A stretch of DNA of 64,000 nucleotides from Noviherbaspirillum saxi (GCF_003591035.1 NZ_QYUO01000002.1:62001-126000); one strand, 5' to 3'. Shown: positions 46,591 through 56,041, numbered from the stretch's first letter. Translations and numbers: made by a program. Notes: generated from the sequence alone by a model not told the origin.

Positions 46591-47163
46591 TCAGGAATAA
46601 TATTTCGAGACAACCTCGCTGAAAGCATCCGCAGCCGATTTTCCGTTTTGCATCAGCTGGGTGATCTCTTCGCTATGCTCGGTAATCGTAGGCGGCAGAC
46701 TCTGTCGGTTGTTCTTGAAATATTCATAGCGCTCGACAGCAAACAGTTCATTCGCTTTGGCAGCCGATGTCCGCTTGGTGCCCGGGCTGGCCCGTGTCAC
46801 CCGCACCGAGCGTGAAGTCGACGCGGCACCAAGTCCGACACCCGAAATCGCCGACTTGATCTGGTCCATGCTCAGGGTGCCGGTTGCATTGGCGCCGGCA
46901 AAGTCGGCTTCTTCCGCCTGCAGCAAATGGTGGTTGCGATCGAATGCCATCTTTTTTCCGACAGCATTGATCACCTGATAACTTGGTTCACCACCACCGC
47001 TGACCAGGGAAAACTGCACCCGGTCGCCATAGGATTCCATCTTTTGCTGCACTTCCTTGAGGTAGTCACGCGACAGGCTGTCGAGGTGCCCGTTCCAGCG
47101 TTTGGTTCGTGTGGTATTCAATCTGCAATCAATCCTAAAGTGTTGACAATATGGCGCATCCAT
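46591..47163 (-). CDS. Hypothetical protein
   Basis: 190 residues from MDAPYCQHF (start uncertain; the frame also opens at 47187). The N-terminal half could be a small alpha/beta domain (DSLSRDYLKEVQQKMESYGDRVQFSLVSGGGEPSYQVINAVGKKMAFDRNHHLLQ), and the C-terminal region is helical (ITQLMQNGKSAADAFSEVVSKYYS). The middle is Ser/Thr/Arg-rich. No domain recognised. Confidence 0.5.
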   Translation of the reverse strand: MDAPYCQHFRIDCRLNTTRTKRWNGHLDSLSRDYLKEVQQKMESYGDRVQFSLVSGGGEPSYQVINAVGKKMAFDRNHHLLQAEEADFAGANATGTLSMDQIKSAISGVGLGAASTSRSVRVTRASPGTKRTSAAKANELFAVERYEYFKNNRQSLPPTITEHSEEITQLMQNGKSAADAFSEVVSKYYS

Positions 47164-47467
47164 TCCGCTCGTGCGGACCACGCGCAATGCACGCGGTGTG
47201 GCGGCGCGATGGATGTACGCTCAGTTTACTTTGACGATAAAGCACGGACTTTGATCGCGCACGGTACATGGAACAGATCAATCCGGAAATACCGGCCCTG
47301 CTGTAGGCAAAAATTACAGCAAGACGCAATGGCATTACCGGCGATCCTGGATACGCCAATATGTTTCTTCCCCGCTGCAATATGCAACGGGACCGAGAGT
47401 ATAAAGCTTATCGATGAAAAAATGCTTTCCCGACAAGCTTATGGCAGCAGGAAAAAACCGTATGGAA

Positions 47468-47641
47468 TCAGGGATCGATGACCGCAGCGCAGGCATCCGT
47501 CGGCAATGCCGCTGCGTGACCGATAATCGGCACCATTTTGATACCGGCGGAAGCAATCCGGCATGGCGCGGCGAGCACACCGCAGCCGGATACAACAACA
47601 GGGATCAGCAGAACAAGGACAAGGCGCGAGAAAAGGTTCAT
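47468..47641 (-). CDS. Small DUF6726-like lipoprotein (57 codons)
   Basis: A 57-residue protein on the minus strand: MNLFSRLVLVLLIPVVVSGC, then GVLAAPCRIASAGIKMVP and ending ALPTDACAAVIDP. Residues 1-19 are a lipoprotein signal peptide with lipobox VSGC at Cys20. Two further Cys (27 and 51) may form a disulfide. This pattern matches small DUF6726-type lipoproteins I recall from Burkholderiales; the assignment is from memory. It is shorter than the usual 60-codon cut-off, and the plus-strand frame over it shows no coding character. No good ribosome-binding site is seen. Confidence 0.75.
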   Translation of the reverse strand: MNLFSRLVLVLLIPVVVSGCGVLAAPCRIASAGIKMVPIIGHAAALPTDACAAVIDP

Positions 47642-47732
47642 AACAATGTTACATAACCGTCAAGATGACGGATGGTGAAATGCAAACCAGCAATATACCG
47701 CCTGCACTCCTTGCGCCGTAGTCTTCTTTACT

Positions 47733-48840
47733 AGGACTTACGCAAAACGCATCTTGACGGAGGGATTTTTTAGCTGCTGACAGAGATAGCTGTCAAGCAA
47801 TCCGTGCTTGATACGGTAGATGGTTTGCCCGGTCTGTCGGGCGATGTCGGTCAGGCGCAACCAGACGAGCATGGCGCAGGCGATGTGGTTGCGCTGGATG
47901 CGCGCCTTGCGGCACTGGTTCTTCTCGATGCCGGTGGTTTGCTTGAGTTCGCGGTGAAACTGCTCGATTTTCCAGCGCATGCCGCACACCTCTTGTACGG
48001 CATTGTCCGAATCCTGAGCCAGGTCGTTGGTGACGACCCAATCCGTGCGATGGGTGGACACCGCGACCCGGAACAGTTTCACTTTGTAGTCCTTGGGGAA
48101 GCCCTTGATCTTGATGAGCTTGCCATGCGTCCAGTCGTGATTGGTCCACGCCAGTTCATCGACCCGGCGATAGGGTTCCTGGCCACCGGAATCGTCGACC
48201 TGGCGGTTGTCCTTGAGCGGGCAGTAGTAAATCTTGCGCAGGGAATCGATAAACAGCATCAAATCCTTGGTCGCGTACCAGGTATCCATCAGCACCGCAT
48301 GAAACGGCAACTGCTTGTGCTGCACGATCTGCGTGAGCATGTCCTGCACATGGTCGAGCTTGTTCTTGCCATCGCGCTCAGGATCGTAGATGCGGTAATC
48401 GATCACCCAGTACTGGCCCGTCTCGGGATTGACGTACACGCAATTAACCAGGCCGATGCCCTTGATCAGCCCGTGCGCATTGCCGCTGTACTGCAGCCGC
48501 ACCAGCTCGATCTTGTGCGAATGGTTCTTGTCCAGCACCGTGTCGTCGAAGATGACATACCCATGGACAGAGGGCTGCAGCTGCGCACGCGCATGTTCCC
48601 ACACCAGCCGCGAGGTCAGCCGGTCTTCGCGCAGATAGCGGTTGATCGCATCGTGGCTCATCTGGTTGGGTGTATGGTCCGCGTAGTTCGTGATGGTGTA
48701 GTTGATCTGGCTTACCAGCAGATATTGGCAGTAATCCAGTCGGCTCGGGCGTTTCGTCGTCATGCCCGGCAATTTACAGATTTTTCACCCGCTTTGGGTT
48801 TACGTAATTTTCGAAAATATCAACTTTTTGCGTAAGTCCT
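47733..48840. mobile_element. Insertion sequence, IS701-like
   Basis: 1108-bp element bounded by a perfect 15-bp inverted repeat AGGACTTACGCAAAA (47733-47747) / TTTTGCGTAAGTCCT (48826-48840), holding one transposase gene. The transposase stop codon lies inside the left repeat. TTTA occurs 2 bp outside the left end and 1 bp outside the right end; a clean target duplication could not be confirmed. It sits between the small lipoprotein gene and a LexA-box promoter. Confidence 0.9.
47738..48772 (-). CDS. IS701-like family transposase
   Basis: 344-residue DDE transposase. The catalytic Asp is in YVIFDDTVLDKNHSHKIE, a second in HAVLMDTWYATKDLM, and the Glu in MRWKIEQFHRELKQTTGIE. The frame is intact, so the element may be active. 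Start is taken at MPGMTTKRP (48772), or the second Met at 48763. The C-terminal TAA is within the terminal repeat. Confidence 0.9.
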   Translation of the reverse strand: MPGMTTKRPSRLDYCQYLLVSQINYTITNYADHTPNQMSHDAINRYLREDRLTSRLVWEHARAQLQPSVHGYVIFDDTVLDKNHSHKIELVRLQYSGNAHGLIKGIGLVNCVYVNPETGQYWVIDYRIYDPERDGKNKLDHVQDMLTQIVQHKQLPFHAVLMDTWYATKDLMLFIDSLRKIYYCPLKDNRQVDDSGGQEPYRRVDELAWTNHDWTHGKLIKIKGFPKDYKVKLFRVAVSTHRTDWVVTNDLAQDSDNAVQEVCGMRWKIEQFHRELKQTTGIEKNQCRKARIQRNHIACAMLVWLRLTDIARQTGQTIYRIKHGLLDSYLCQQLKNPSVKMRFA

Positions 48841-48918
48841 ATTTACGTTCTTTCACAATCATGTTGTGTAATTGCATTACCTACCGCTCCGCTGGCATTT
48901 CGTACAGTTTCCACCTTA

Positions 48919-48938
48919 TACTGTATGAATATACAGTT
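48919..48938 (+). promoter_or_regulatory. LexA (SOS) box
   Basis: TACTGTATGAATATACAGTT matches the LexA consensus TACTGTATATATATACAGTA at all but three positions and keeps CTG-N10-CAG. A -10-like TATACT overlaps its left end, so LexA would block the promoter. It faces the PIN-like gene at 49012 and lies 79 bp from the IS element. Confidence 0.75.
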
Positions 48939-49011
48939 CATCGCCGAATCCACCCCCTCTTTTCACACCGCTTGCAAATGGAGCCACGGCAATGATTCGC
49001 CAGGAGATGCC

Positions 49012-49536
49012 ATGCATACCACTTCATTGATAGTCACCGACGCCCGGCCCTTGATCGAGCTTGCAGATGTGGATGAACTTGATACCCTGCTGGCGCTTGC
49101 GCCGGATATACGCATCCTGATTCCCGACATGGTCAGGCATGCCTTGCTGGTGCATATCGATATACCGGGCGTGCCGGATGCGCTCGAATGGATACGCGCA
49201 AATGACGGTCAGGGCGTCAGCGTTCAATGCACGGAAGAGTTTGAGGAATTCATCGTTCTCAAGCGGCGCCACAATGATGCGGTCGAACGCAGCCAGAACG
49301 AGCTGGCCGCCGGTGAAATCCTCGGACGCGAATTGGCAAGGGGAACCGAAGCCATCGTGCTGCTGCTCGGCGACGCCCATACCGAACATGCCAGCGTACT
49401 GGCGAACCTGCCTGCACAAGTATTGCCGATGTCGACGACCACCTATCTGCAAAGATTGCGCAGTCAGCAGCGTCAATCCATGGTCGGTGCGCTGCTGCAG
49501 CGGGTGCTGGCCCTCGGCCGGCCGACCGCGTCATAA
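49012..49536 (+). CDS. PIN-like domain protein, probably SOS-controlled
   Basis: 174 residues. It begins MHTTSLIVTDARPLIELADVDELDTLLALAPDIRILIPDMVRHALL, which reads as the opening of a PIN-type RNase (first acidic residue Asp10, followed by PLI and a helix). Further acidic residues that could complete a metal site are ELARGTEAIVLLLGD. No antitoxin gene is seen next to it. Start 49012 follows CAGGAGATGCC; an alternative ATG at 48925 lies inside the LexA box and was rejected. The domain call is from pattern only. Confidence 0.55.
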   Translation: MHTTSLIVTDARPLIELADVDELDTLLALAPDIRILIPDMVRHALLVHIDIPGVPDALEWIRANDGQGVSVQCTEEFEEFIVLKRRHNDAVERSQNELAAGEILGRELARGTEAIVLLLGDAHTEHASVLANLPAQVLPMSTTTYLQRLRSQQRQSMVGALLQRVLALGRPTAS

Positions 49537-49585
49537 CGCACGGGGCCTGCGGCGCAATGCCGGACGGCGTTTGGATCGATAGCAT

Positions 49586-49613
49586 AAAAAAGGAGGCAGG
49601 TTACCCTGCCTCC
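49586..49613 (-). terminator. Minus-strand terminator with no matching gene
   Basis: Stem GGAGGCAGG / CCTGCCTCC with a 4-nt loop; the T-run (complement of AAAAAA at 49586-49591) is on the minus strand. The plus strand has no T-run. The PIN-like gene ends 49 bp to the left on the plus strand and the next gene to the right is also plus, so the transcript it would end is not annotated. The 313-bp gap around it contains no other feature. Confidence 0.6.
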
Positions 49614-49849
49614 AACTCACACTCCCTACGGAGTACTACAAAAATCCTGTGCTGCGTCCATCAAAGACATGAAGATGGCGGCAGCTAGCGTGTATACCTT
49701 CTTCGCGGCCTGCCATGTCGAATTTCCGATATACCGGCAATTCAATTCATACCGTTTGATGCGGCACCATTACAAGATAGACTCTTTTGTAGCCTGAAAC
49801 ATCGGGCATAAAGTATATTTCGCATACCAGACACAATATAGAGGCTGTA

Positions 49850-50788
49850 ATGGCGGGCTTGCCAGATCATTTGGACATTCATTTAATCCGCATTCTGTAT
49901 CTGCTGCTTTCGGAAAAGAATGTCTCGCGCGTGGCATTGAAACTGAACCAGCCGCAGCCTTCCATCTCGGCCTCGCTGCGCAAGCTGCGCGAACTGACCG
50001 GCGACCCGCTGCTGGTGCGCGGCGCCCGCGGCATGGTCCCCACTCAGCATGGCGAAAGCCTGCTCAAGCCGGCCAAGCAGATTCTGGATGAAACCGAAAA
50101 ACTGTTTGCACAAAAAACGGCTTTTTCCCCGCAGCATGAGGCACGCACCTTTCATATTGCGGCACCCGATTATCTCGACAGCCAGTTTCTGCCCAATATC
50201 GTTGCAGGCGTGCGCCGCGAATCGCCACGCAGCCGGGTCGTCATTCATGGTCTCGGACCGGAAATCGATTACCTCAAACTGCTCTCGGACGGCGAACTCG
50301 ATCTGGTCATCGCCAACTGGGAAGAGCCGCCGCAGCACCTGCACATGTCCAAACTGTTCGAGGATGAGATCGCCTGCATCATGCGCGCCGACTGTGCCTA
50401 TGCCTTGCGCACCGGTCCCGACGACATGACCGTCGAAGACTACCTGTCGCTGCCGCATGTCGCGCCGTCGCAGATGCTGGCCGGCTATTTCGGGGTGATC
50501 GAATCCTTTCTGGCACGACAGAATCTGCATCGCAATGTAGTGGTGGAGTCTGCCTATTTCGGACTGATCCCCTACATGCTGACGCGCAGCGACCTGGTGC
50601 TCACCACCGGCCGGCAATTCATGCGCTTTCATGAAAGGAATCTGCCCCTGAAGATATTCACGGTGCCGATCAAGTTTCCGGCAATGCGTTTTTATCAACT
50701 CTGGCATGAGCGGGTCCACCACGCGCCCGAACATAAATGGCTGCGCGAACTGATTTCCGGCACTGCGAAGTCACTGCTTTCCAAATAA
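49850..50788 (+). CDS. LysR-family transcriptional regulator
   Basis: 312 residues. The N-terminal helix-turn-helix (residues about 10-65: LIRILYLLLSEKNVSRVALKLNQPQPSISASLRKLRELTGDPLLVR) is followed by a LysR effector domain (about 95-300). Closest in style to NodD-like/purine-catabolism regulators. It lies just before the 8-oxoguanine-deaminase-like gene, which it may control; the effector is not known. Confidence 0.87.
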   Translation: MAGLPDHLDIHLIRILYLLLSEKNVSRVALKLNQPQPSISASLRKLRELTGDPLLVRGARGMVPTQHGESLLKPAKQILDETEKLFAQKTAFSPQHEARTFHIAAPDYLDSQFLPNIVAGVRRESPRSRVVIHGLGPEIDYLKLLSDGELDLVIANWEEPPQHLHMSKLFEDEIACIMRADCAYALRTGPDDMTVEDYLSLPHVAPSQMLAGYFGVIESFLARQNLHRNVVVESAYFGLIPYMLTRSDLVLTTGRQFMRFHERNLPLKIFTVPIKFPAMRFYQLWHERVHHAPEHKWLRELISGTAKSLLSK

Positions 50789-50827
50789 GCTGTCGAATCA
50801 AACGTATCGCACACATATGCACAGGCT

Positions 50828-50849
50828 GAATCCGCCTATCTGCGGATTC
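50828..50849 (+). other. Hairpin between lysR and deaminase genes
   Basis: Perfect 8-bp stem GAATCCGC / GCGGATTC with a 6-nt loop, 40 bp past the lysR stop. No T-run; may be a weak terminator or an operator for the next gene. Confidence 0.4.
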
Positions 50850-50938
50850 ATATACTGGTGCATGCGCAAGGCTTTACTATCGCTCATTATAAATAGCCAT
50901 ATGCCGACCGCCGGACCGGCAGTGCAAGCGGAGACAGC

Positions 50939-52309
50939 ATGAGCAAGACACTTCTCATCAGGAATGCGCAGGTTCTCGTAACGATGGATCAGACACGGCG
51001 CGAGATCAGCGACGGCGCCGTCTTCGTACGCGGCAACGTCATCGAACAGGTCGGTGCTACGGAAGACCTGCCGCAAACAGCCGATGAAGTCATCGATGCA
51101 CGGGGACACGTCGTGCTACCGGGTCTGGTGAACACCCATCACCACATGTACCAGAGCCTGACGCGCGCAATTCCATCCGCGCAGAATGGCGAATTATTCA
51201 ACTGGCTGCAAAACCTTTATCCGATCTGGGCCAATCTGACGCCGGAGATGGTCAGCGTGTCCACCCAAACGGCGATGACGGAACTACTGCTGTCCGGTTG
51301 CACGACCACCAGCGATCATCTGTATATCTACCCGAACGGCTGCCGTCTCGATCACAGCATCGAGGCGGCGCAGGCGATCGGCATGCGCTTCCATGCGGCA
51401 CGCGGCTCCATGAGCGTGGGCGAGAGCAAGGGTGGCTTGCCGCCCGACCGTGTCGTCGAAGAAGAAGACGCCATCCTCAAGGATACGCAGCGCCTGATCG
51501 AGAGCTATCACGACCCGGCCCGGCACGCGATGCAAAGAATCGTGGTTGCGCCTTGTTCGCCCTTCTCCGTATCGCGCGACCTGATGCGCGAGTCGGCGGC
51601 AATGGCCCGGCATTTCGGCGTGTCCATGCATACCCATCTGGCAGAAAGCGTGACCGACATCGCCTACAGCCGTGAAAAATTCAACATGACGCCGGCACAA
51701 TACGCGGAAGATTGCGGCTGGGTCGGACATGATGTCTGGCATGCGCATTGTGTCCAGCTTGACGACGACGGCATACAATTGTTTGCGCGCAGCGGCACCG
51801 GCGTCGCGCATTGTCCCTGTTCCAACATGCGTCTGGCCTCGGGCATCGCCCCCATACGCAAGATGTGCGATGCCGGCGTACCGGTCGGTCTGGGCGTTGA
51901 CGGTTCGGCATCCAACGATTCCGGCCACATGCTGGGAGAAGTCCGTCAGGCCATGCTGCTGCAGCGCGTCGGATACGGACCGGATGCAATGACAGCGCGG
52001 CAGGCACTGGAAATCGCCACACTGGGCGGCGCAAAGGTATTGAACCGCGACGACATCGGCGCGCTCGCGCCGGGCATGTCCGCCGACATCATCATGTTCG
52101 ATCTACATCACATCGGCTTTGCAGGCGCGCTGCACGACCCCGTTGCGGCATTGGTGTTCTGCACACCTGTCAATGTGGCATGCAGTATTGTCAACGGGCG
52201 CATCGTGGTCCGCGACGGCAAGTGCACGACCGTGGAATCGGGCCGGCTGATCGAAACACATCAGCGGCTCGCGCGCGAACTGCTTGAAAAGACACGCAGC
52301 AACGCCTGA
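50939..52309 (+). CDS. 8-oxoguanine deaminase / amidohydrolase
   Basis: 456-residue amidohydrolase with a metal site: PGLVNTHHHMYQ (first two His), MHTHLAE, AHCVQLDDDG and GVDGSASNDSGHM. This is the pattern of the 8-oxoguanine deaminase/hydroxydechloroatrazine amidohydrolase group; deamination of 8-oxoguanine to urate is the best-known activity. GGAGA precedes the start. With the LysR gene it looks like a small purine-catabolism locus that could yield urea for the urease upstream. Confidence 0.88.
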   Translation: MSKTLLIRNAQVLVTMDQTRREISDGAVFVRGNVIEQVGATEDLPQTADEVIDARGHVVLPGLVNTHHHMYQSLTRAIPSAQNGELFNWLQNLYPIWANLTPEMVSVSTQTAMTELLLSGCTTTSDHLYIYPNGCRLDHSIEAAQAIGMRFHAARGSMSVGESKGGLPPDRVVEEEDAILKDTQRLIESYHDPARHAMQRIVVAPCSPFSVSRDLMRESAAMARHFGVSMHTHLAESVTDIAYSREKFNMTPAQYAEDCGWVGHDVWHAHCVQLDDDGIQLFARSGTGVAHCPCSNMRLASGIAPIRKMCDAGVPVGLGVDGSASNDSGHMLGEVRQAMLLQRVGYGPDAMTARQALEIATLGGAKVLNRDDIGALAPGMSADIIMFDLHHIGFAGALHDPVAALVFCTPVNVACSIVNGRIVVRDGKCTTVESGRLIETHQRLARELLEKTRSNA

Positions 52310-52516
52310 CGCTTTCGCCGCGGCGCCCGGTATGCCCGGCGCCGACTTTCAATCCAGTGTTTCATTTGACGAGTTCTGGAGGATCGCGCGCCATCGCGAT
52401 CGCCGGAACAGACACGCGTTTAACCCTCTCAGCAAAAAAGCGCAGACAAGACGCAGCTACGCTCAGTAGCGCCAAAGCTTCCGCCGCAAGGCTGGCATAG
52501 ACAATTAGACACGAAC

Positions 52517-54187
52517 ATGAAGATTTTAAATTTGAAAATAGGGAAACGACTCGCTATCGGTTTCGGCTTGATCATTGCCCTGATGATCATGACGACAGTC
52601 ATCGGCGATTCGCAAATCGGCCGGCTTCACGACAGTATCAATCTGGTGGTGAAAGATCGCTATCCCAATACCGTGGTCGGCAATGTCATTCAAATCGAAG
52701 TGAACAAGACCGGTCTGAACATGCGTGACATCCTGTTACTCACCGATGAAGAAAAAATCATAAAGCTGCTTGCGAGCATTGACGATTCGACACGCATCAT
52801 CGCCGAAAACTTCGGCAAATTGGAAAAGGCGATCGAATCGAACGAAGGCAAGCGACATCTCAAGGCAGCGCTCGATGCACGCGCCAGCTATGCGGTGGTG
52901 CGCGACGAGTTTCTGAAGGCGTTCAAGGACGGGCAAAAAGATCGCGCAAAGGAAATCCTTCATACCAGTTTCGTGCAACCGCAAGTCAATTACTTCATCG
53001 CGCTTGACGGCATGATCGCCTATCAGGGAACATTGATGGATGATGCAGGCAAGGCGGCGGAGAGCGACGCCAACAGCGCACAACTGATCCTGAATATTCT
53101 GGCGGTGGTCGCCGCGATCCTGTCTATCATTATCTGGGTTCGCGTATCACGCAGCATTACCAAGCCTCTGCACGAAGCGGTCGATGTGGCCGAGCGCGTC
53201 GCCAACGGCGACTTGACTACGGTCGTCAACGTCAACTCTAAAGATGAAACCGGACAGTTGATGGCGGCGCTCAAGGCAATGAATGAAAGCCTGGTCAGGA
53301 TAGTCGGCCAGGTTCGTCAAGGCACCGACACCATCGTGACCGCATCGAGCGAAATCGCGAACGGCAATGCCGACCTGTCATCGCGTACCGAATCGCAAGC
53401 AAGTGCACTGGAACAAACCGCATCGTCGATGGAGGAACTCACCAGCACCGTCAGGCAGAATGCCGAACATGCCAAGCAGGCGAATCAACTCGTGATCAAT
53501 GCGTCGGAACAGGCGATCAAGGGCGGACAAGTCGTCGACAGTGTCGTCAGCACCATGGGCTCGATCAAGGATAGCTCGCGCAAGGTGGTCGAGATCATCG
53601 CCGTGATCGACAGCATTGCGTTCCAGACCAATATCCTCGCGCTGAACGCCGCGGTGGAAGCAGCGCGTGCCGGCGAGCAGGGACGTGGCTTTGCCGTCGT
53701 CGCATCGGAAGTGCGCACTCTGGCGCAACGATCGGCGGCAGCCGCCAAGGAAATCAAATCGCTGATCAATGACTCGGTCGAGAAAGTCGACGCCGGCGGC
53801 GCATTGGTCGACGAGGCAGGCCGTACGATGCAGGAGATCGTCAACTCGGTCAAACACGTCGCCGACATCATGAGCGAAATCACTGCGGCCAGCAATGAGC
53901 AAAGCAGCGGTATCGAGGAAGTCAACGGCGCCATCGGCCACATGGATGAAATGACGCAGCAAAATGCGGCACTGGTAGAACAGGCAGCGGCCGCCGCGGC
54001 CAGCATGCAGGAACAGGCCGCCAATCTGGTTCAAGTTGTGAGTGTATTCAATACCGGGACGGCCATTGCGGTTGCAGCGCCGGTAGCGCTACGCGCACCT
54101 GCTCCGATGCCGGTACGTGCGGGCAATCGCGCGCGTATTGCTGCGCCGGCGCCACAGCGTGGCGGAGATGAGTGGGAAGAGTTTTAA
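52517..54187 (+). CDS. Methyl-accepting chemotaxis protein
   Basis: 556-residue chemoreceptor: a membrane segment at about 10-32, a four-helix periplasmic ligand domain (about 35-185), a second membrane segment ([14 protein letters not shown]), HAMP domain, and a long cytoplasmic signalling coil. The signalling tip [47 protein letters not shown] is intact. The C-terminus EWEEF resembles the CheR/CheB tether pentapeptide, so it is probably a full-length Tsr/Tar-type receptor. Ligand not known. Upstream 52310-52516 has no recognised feature. Confidence 0.93.
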   Translation: MKILNLKIGKRLAIGFGLIIALMIMTTVIGDSQIGRLHDSINLVVKDRYPNTVVGNVIQIEVNKTGLNMRDILLLTDEEKIIKLLASIDDSTRIIAENFGKLEKAIESNEGKRHLKAALDARASYAVVRDEFLKAFKDGQKDRAKEILHTSFVQPQVNYFIALDGMIAYQGTLMDDAGKAAESDANSAQLILNILAVVAAILSIIIWVRVSRSITKPLHEAVDVAERVANGDLTTVVNVNSKDETGQLMAALKAMNESLVRIVGQVRQGTDTIVTASSEIANGNADLSSRTESQASALEQTASSMEELTSTVRQNAEHAKQANQLVINASEQAIKGGQVVDSVVSTMGSIKDSSRKVVEIIAVIDSIAFQTNILALNAAVEAARAGEQGRGFAVVASEVRTLAQRSAAAAKEIKSLINDSVEKVDAGGALVDEAGRTMQEIVNSVKHVADIMSEITAASNEQSSGIEEVNGAIGHMDEMTQQNAALVEQAAAAAASMQEQAANLVQVVSVFNTGTAIAVAAPVALRAPAPMPVRAGNRARIAAPAPQRGGDEWEEF

Positions 54188-54240
54188 GTGGATAGCGTAG
54201 CTGGTTGAAAGCACGCCTGGCGACTTGAAGCCAAAACATT

Positions 54241-54274
54241 GACTACAGGCGGCCCCACGCGGCTGCCTGTAGTC
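54241..54274 (+). terminator. Hairpin after the chemoreceptor gene
   Basis: Stem GACTACAGGC / GCCTGTAGTC with an inner GGC...GCT extension; 10-bp perfect outer stem, no T-run. Lies 54 bp after the MCP stop and also next to the decayed integrase. Confidence 0.5.
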
Positions 54275-54324
54275 ATTCCGGGGTTGGATTTCACCACGTC
54301 ATCCTCGCGCCGTAAGCAGCCACC

Positions 54325-55005
54325 ATCAGCCCGAGGGTACGTCGCTTCCAGTGCATGCGGTAGATACACCCCTGGCAAGTTGGCCTGCCGATCCGCCTGC
54401 CACAGCGCCCGGGCATAACCCAATGGTTCCCGTAGAGCCGGCTTGAGTACGTCCTGCAGCATCACGACCCGATCCTTGCCACCCTTGCCTTGCCTCACGA
54501 TGATGACGCGCCGCTCGAAATCAATATCCTTGACCTGCAATGCCAGACCTTCACGCAGCGCATCCCGGTGCCGTATAGAAGTCAGGCAAGCAGGCCGGTT
54601 ACTCGCTCCATGAGGCCAAGTATTTGCCGCACTTCAGCGACGGACAACACCACAGGAATACGCTTGGTCGGCGTGGGCCGGCCAATGTCCTGCATCCATG
54701 GCAGTTCGATATCCAGAACTTCCTTGTACAAAAACAACAAAGCTCAGAACCTGGCGATGGGTGGAAGGTGCCGCGTTCCGCTCATTAACCAGCATCGATA
54801 AAAATGCCTCAACTTCCTTGCCTCCATGTCTCTGGGATATTTTGAGACGGTGCCAACGAATGAACCAGCGCACCCAGTAGATGTAGTTCTTTTCCGTACG
54901 CAAGCAGTAGTGCATATAGCGCAAACGCTCACGCAGCTGATCGAGTAATCGAGTAGAAGTCAAAACCGGCTTGTCATGTTTGCCGTTGCTGTTAATACTG
55001 CACAT
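54325..55005 (-). pseudogene. Integron integrase (IntI-type tyrosine recombinase), decayed
   Basis: On the minus strand from 55005: MCSINSNGKHDKPVLTSTRLLDQLRERLRYMHYCLRTEKNYIYWVRWFIRWHRLK...GGKEVEAFLSMLVNERNAAPSTHRQ is the N-terminal domain of an integron integrase. After a frameshift near 54755 comes GRPTPTKRIPVVLSVAEVRQILGLMERVTGLLA followed by a stop. A further frameshift leads to LQVKDIDFERRVIIVRQGKGGKDRVVMLQDVLKPALREPLGYARALWQADRQANLPGVYLPHALEATYPRA, after which similarity ends. The catalytic HxxR and Tyr boxes are lost. It is divergent from the cassettes. Confidence 0.88.
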
Positions 55006-55244
55006 ATATGCAGCATTAACCAATGCAATCCGAAGCGGCATCGCTCCAATATTTATCGACTCCACGCCATGGTAATCTGGCATTTTGCGATTTATAACAA
55101 GTTATGCATAGCGAATCGAGGCCATGACTCCAAGCGAATATGCAAATCATCCTCGAGAATCGACGAGGGAGTCTGAGATTTCGAAATGGCTAAGGAGTCA
55201 AAGCGAACATGAAAAATCGCTTTGCTTGGAGAGCACGGATTCAT

Positions 55245-55440
55245 ATATGGCGCCGAAACGTTACGTCGTGGACGCGGACGATTTCGAAGAAAATATCTCG
55301 AACAGGTACCCGAGATAACACTGGTTTGCCAGCGGAATTAACGCCATTACGGCAAACACGTTCTTAGCCAGGTCAATACCGACTACGGCAACGCCTTCCA
55401 GACTGACATTTCAGGCAACAATAATGGTAATCTTGCTCAT
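55245..55440 (-). pseudogene. IS110-family transposase N-terminal fragment
   Basis: The minus strand from 55440 encodes MSKITIIVA, a stop, then NVSLEGVAVVGIDLAKNVFAV, and after a frameshift GVNSAGKPVLSRV. GIDLAKNVFAV is the opening of IS110 transposases with the first catalytic Asp. The rest of the element is missing. It lies between the dead integrase and the first visible cassette and appears to have replaced part of the array. Confidence 0.75.
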
Positions 55441-55563
55441 GACTTCCCCTCTCGTTTGGTGATTGATGTTGATCGGAATCTCCATCCTTATACCGCTATT
55501 ACAGGCGGTGATGACTTCGCCGCTCGCTTGGGACGGGGAAGTCCCTTTCATTCGTTAGATTTC

Positions 55564-56040
55564 ATGAAGCTTCGAAGCGTGGAACACATCCTTGGCCTTT
55601 TATCCATCTTGCTCTGCCTCGTATTTGCGGGAGCAGTGATAGCCGAGCGTACTTCCTTTCTATCGCACCAAGGTTTCTCTTTCGTTTCCTCGTTGTTCGC
55701 GGCATTTATTATCAGTGCTTATCTCGATTCGCGCTGCAAGCTGGATTTGAAATTTGGAAGCCTTGAGAGTGTTGTTTGGCGATCAGTCAGCCTAGCTACG
55801 ATGCTAATTCTTTTCGGGGCGTTTATGATAATTCGAGACGCAGAGCATTTCTTAAGCGCGTTGAGCATAAGTTTTGGCATCATCATTTTTTTCTGGGCTG
55901 CGCCACTGGCCGCTATCTGGGCGCTACTTCTAAGAGATAGAGAAAGGAACCGACCTCAAGCGAGACGCTTCGCATATGGGCACATACTCATCACTATGCT
56001 TGTGTTGTCTTTCTGGGCATTGGAGAAAAAATGGTTGTAA
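55564..56040 (+). CDS. Cassette-encoded membrane protein, unknown function
   Basis: 158 residues from MKLRSVEHILGLLSILLCLVFAG, with about four membrane segments. No domain recognised. The start at 55564 lies 3 bp past a cassette-type core site CGTTAGAT (55553-55560) and the stop lies 1 bp before the attC box TCTAAC, the tight packing typical of integron cassettes. The longer frame opening at TTG 55456 crosses the core site and was rejected. Confidence 0.75.
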   Translation: MKLRSVEHILGLLSILLCLVFAGAVIAERTSFLSHQGFSFVSSLFAAFIISAYLDSRCKLDLKFGSLESVVWRSVSLATMLILFGAFMIIRDAEHFLSALSISFGIIIFFWAAPLAAIWALLLRDRERNRPQARRFAYGHILITMLVLSFWALEKKWL

Positions 56041-56041
56041 A

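Noticed and set aside
47335..47656. Overlapping plus- and minus-strand frames of 80-87 codons near the small lipoprotein gene
   Set aside because: They overlap the better-supported 57-codon lipoprotein frame and have no recognisable features.
50828..50849. Hairpin considered as a riboswitch for the purine gene
   Set aside because: A single 8-bp stem is far too small for a known purine or guanidine riboswitch; kept only as a simple hairpin.
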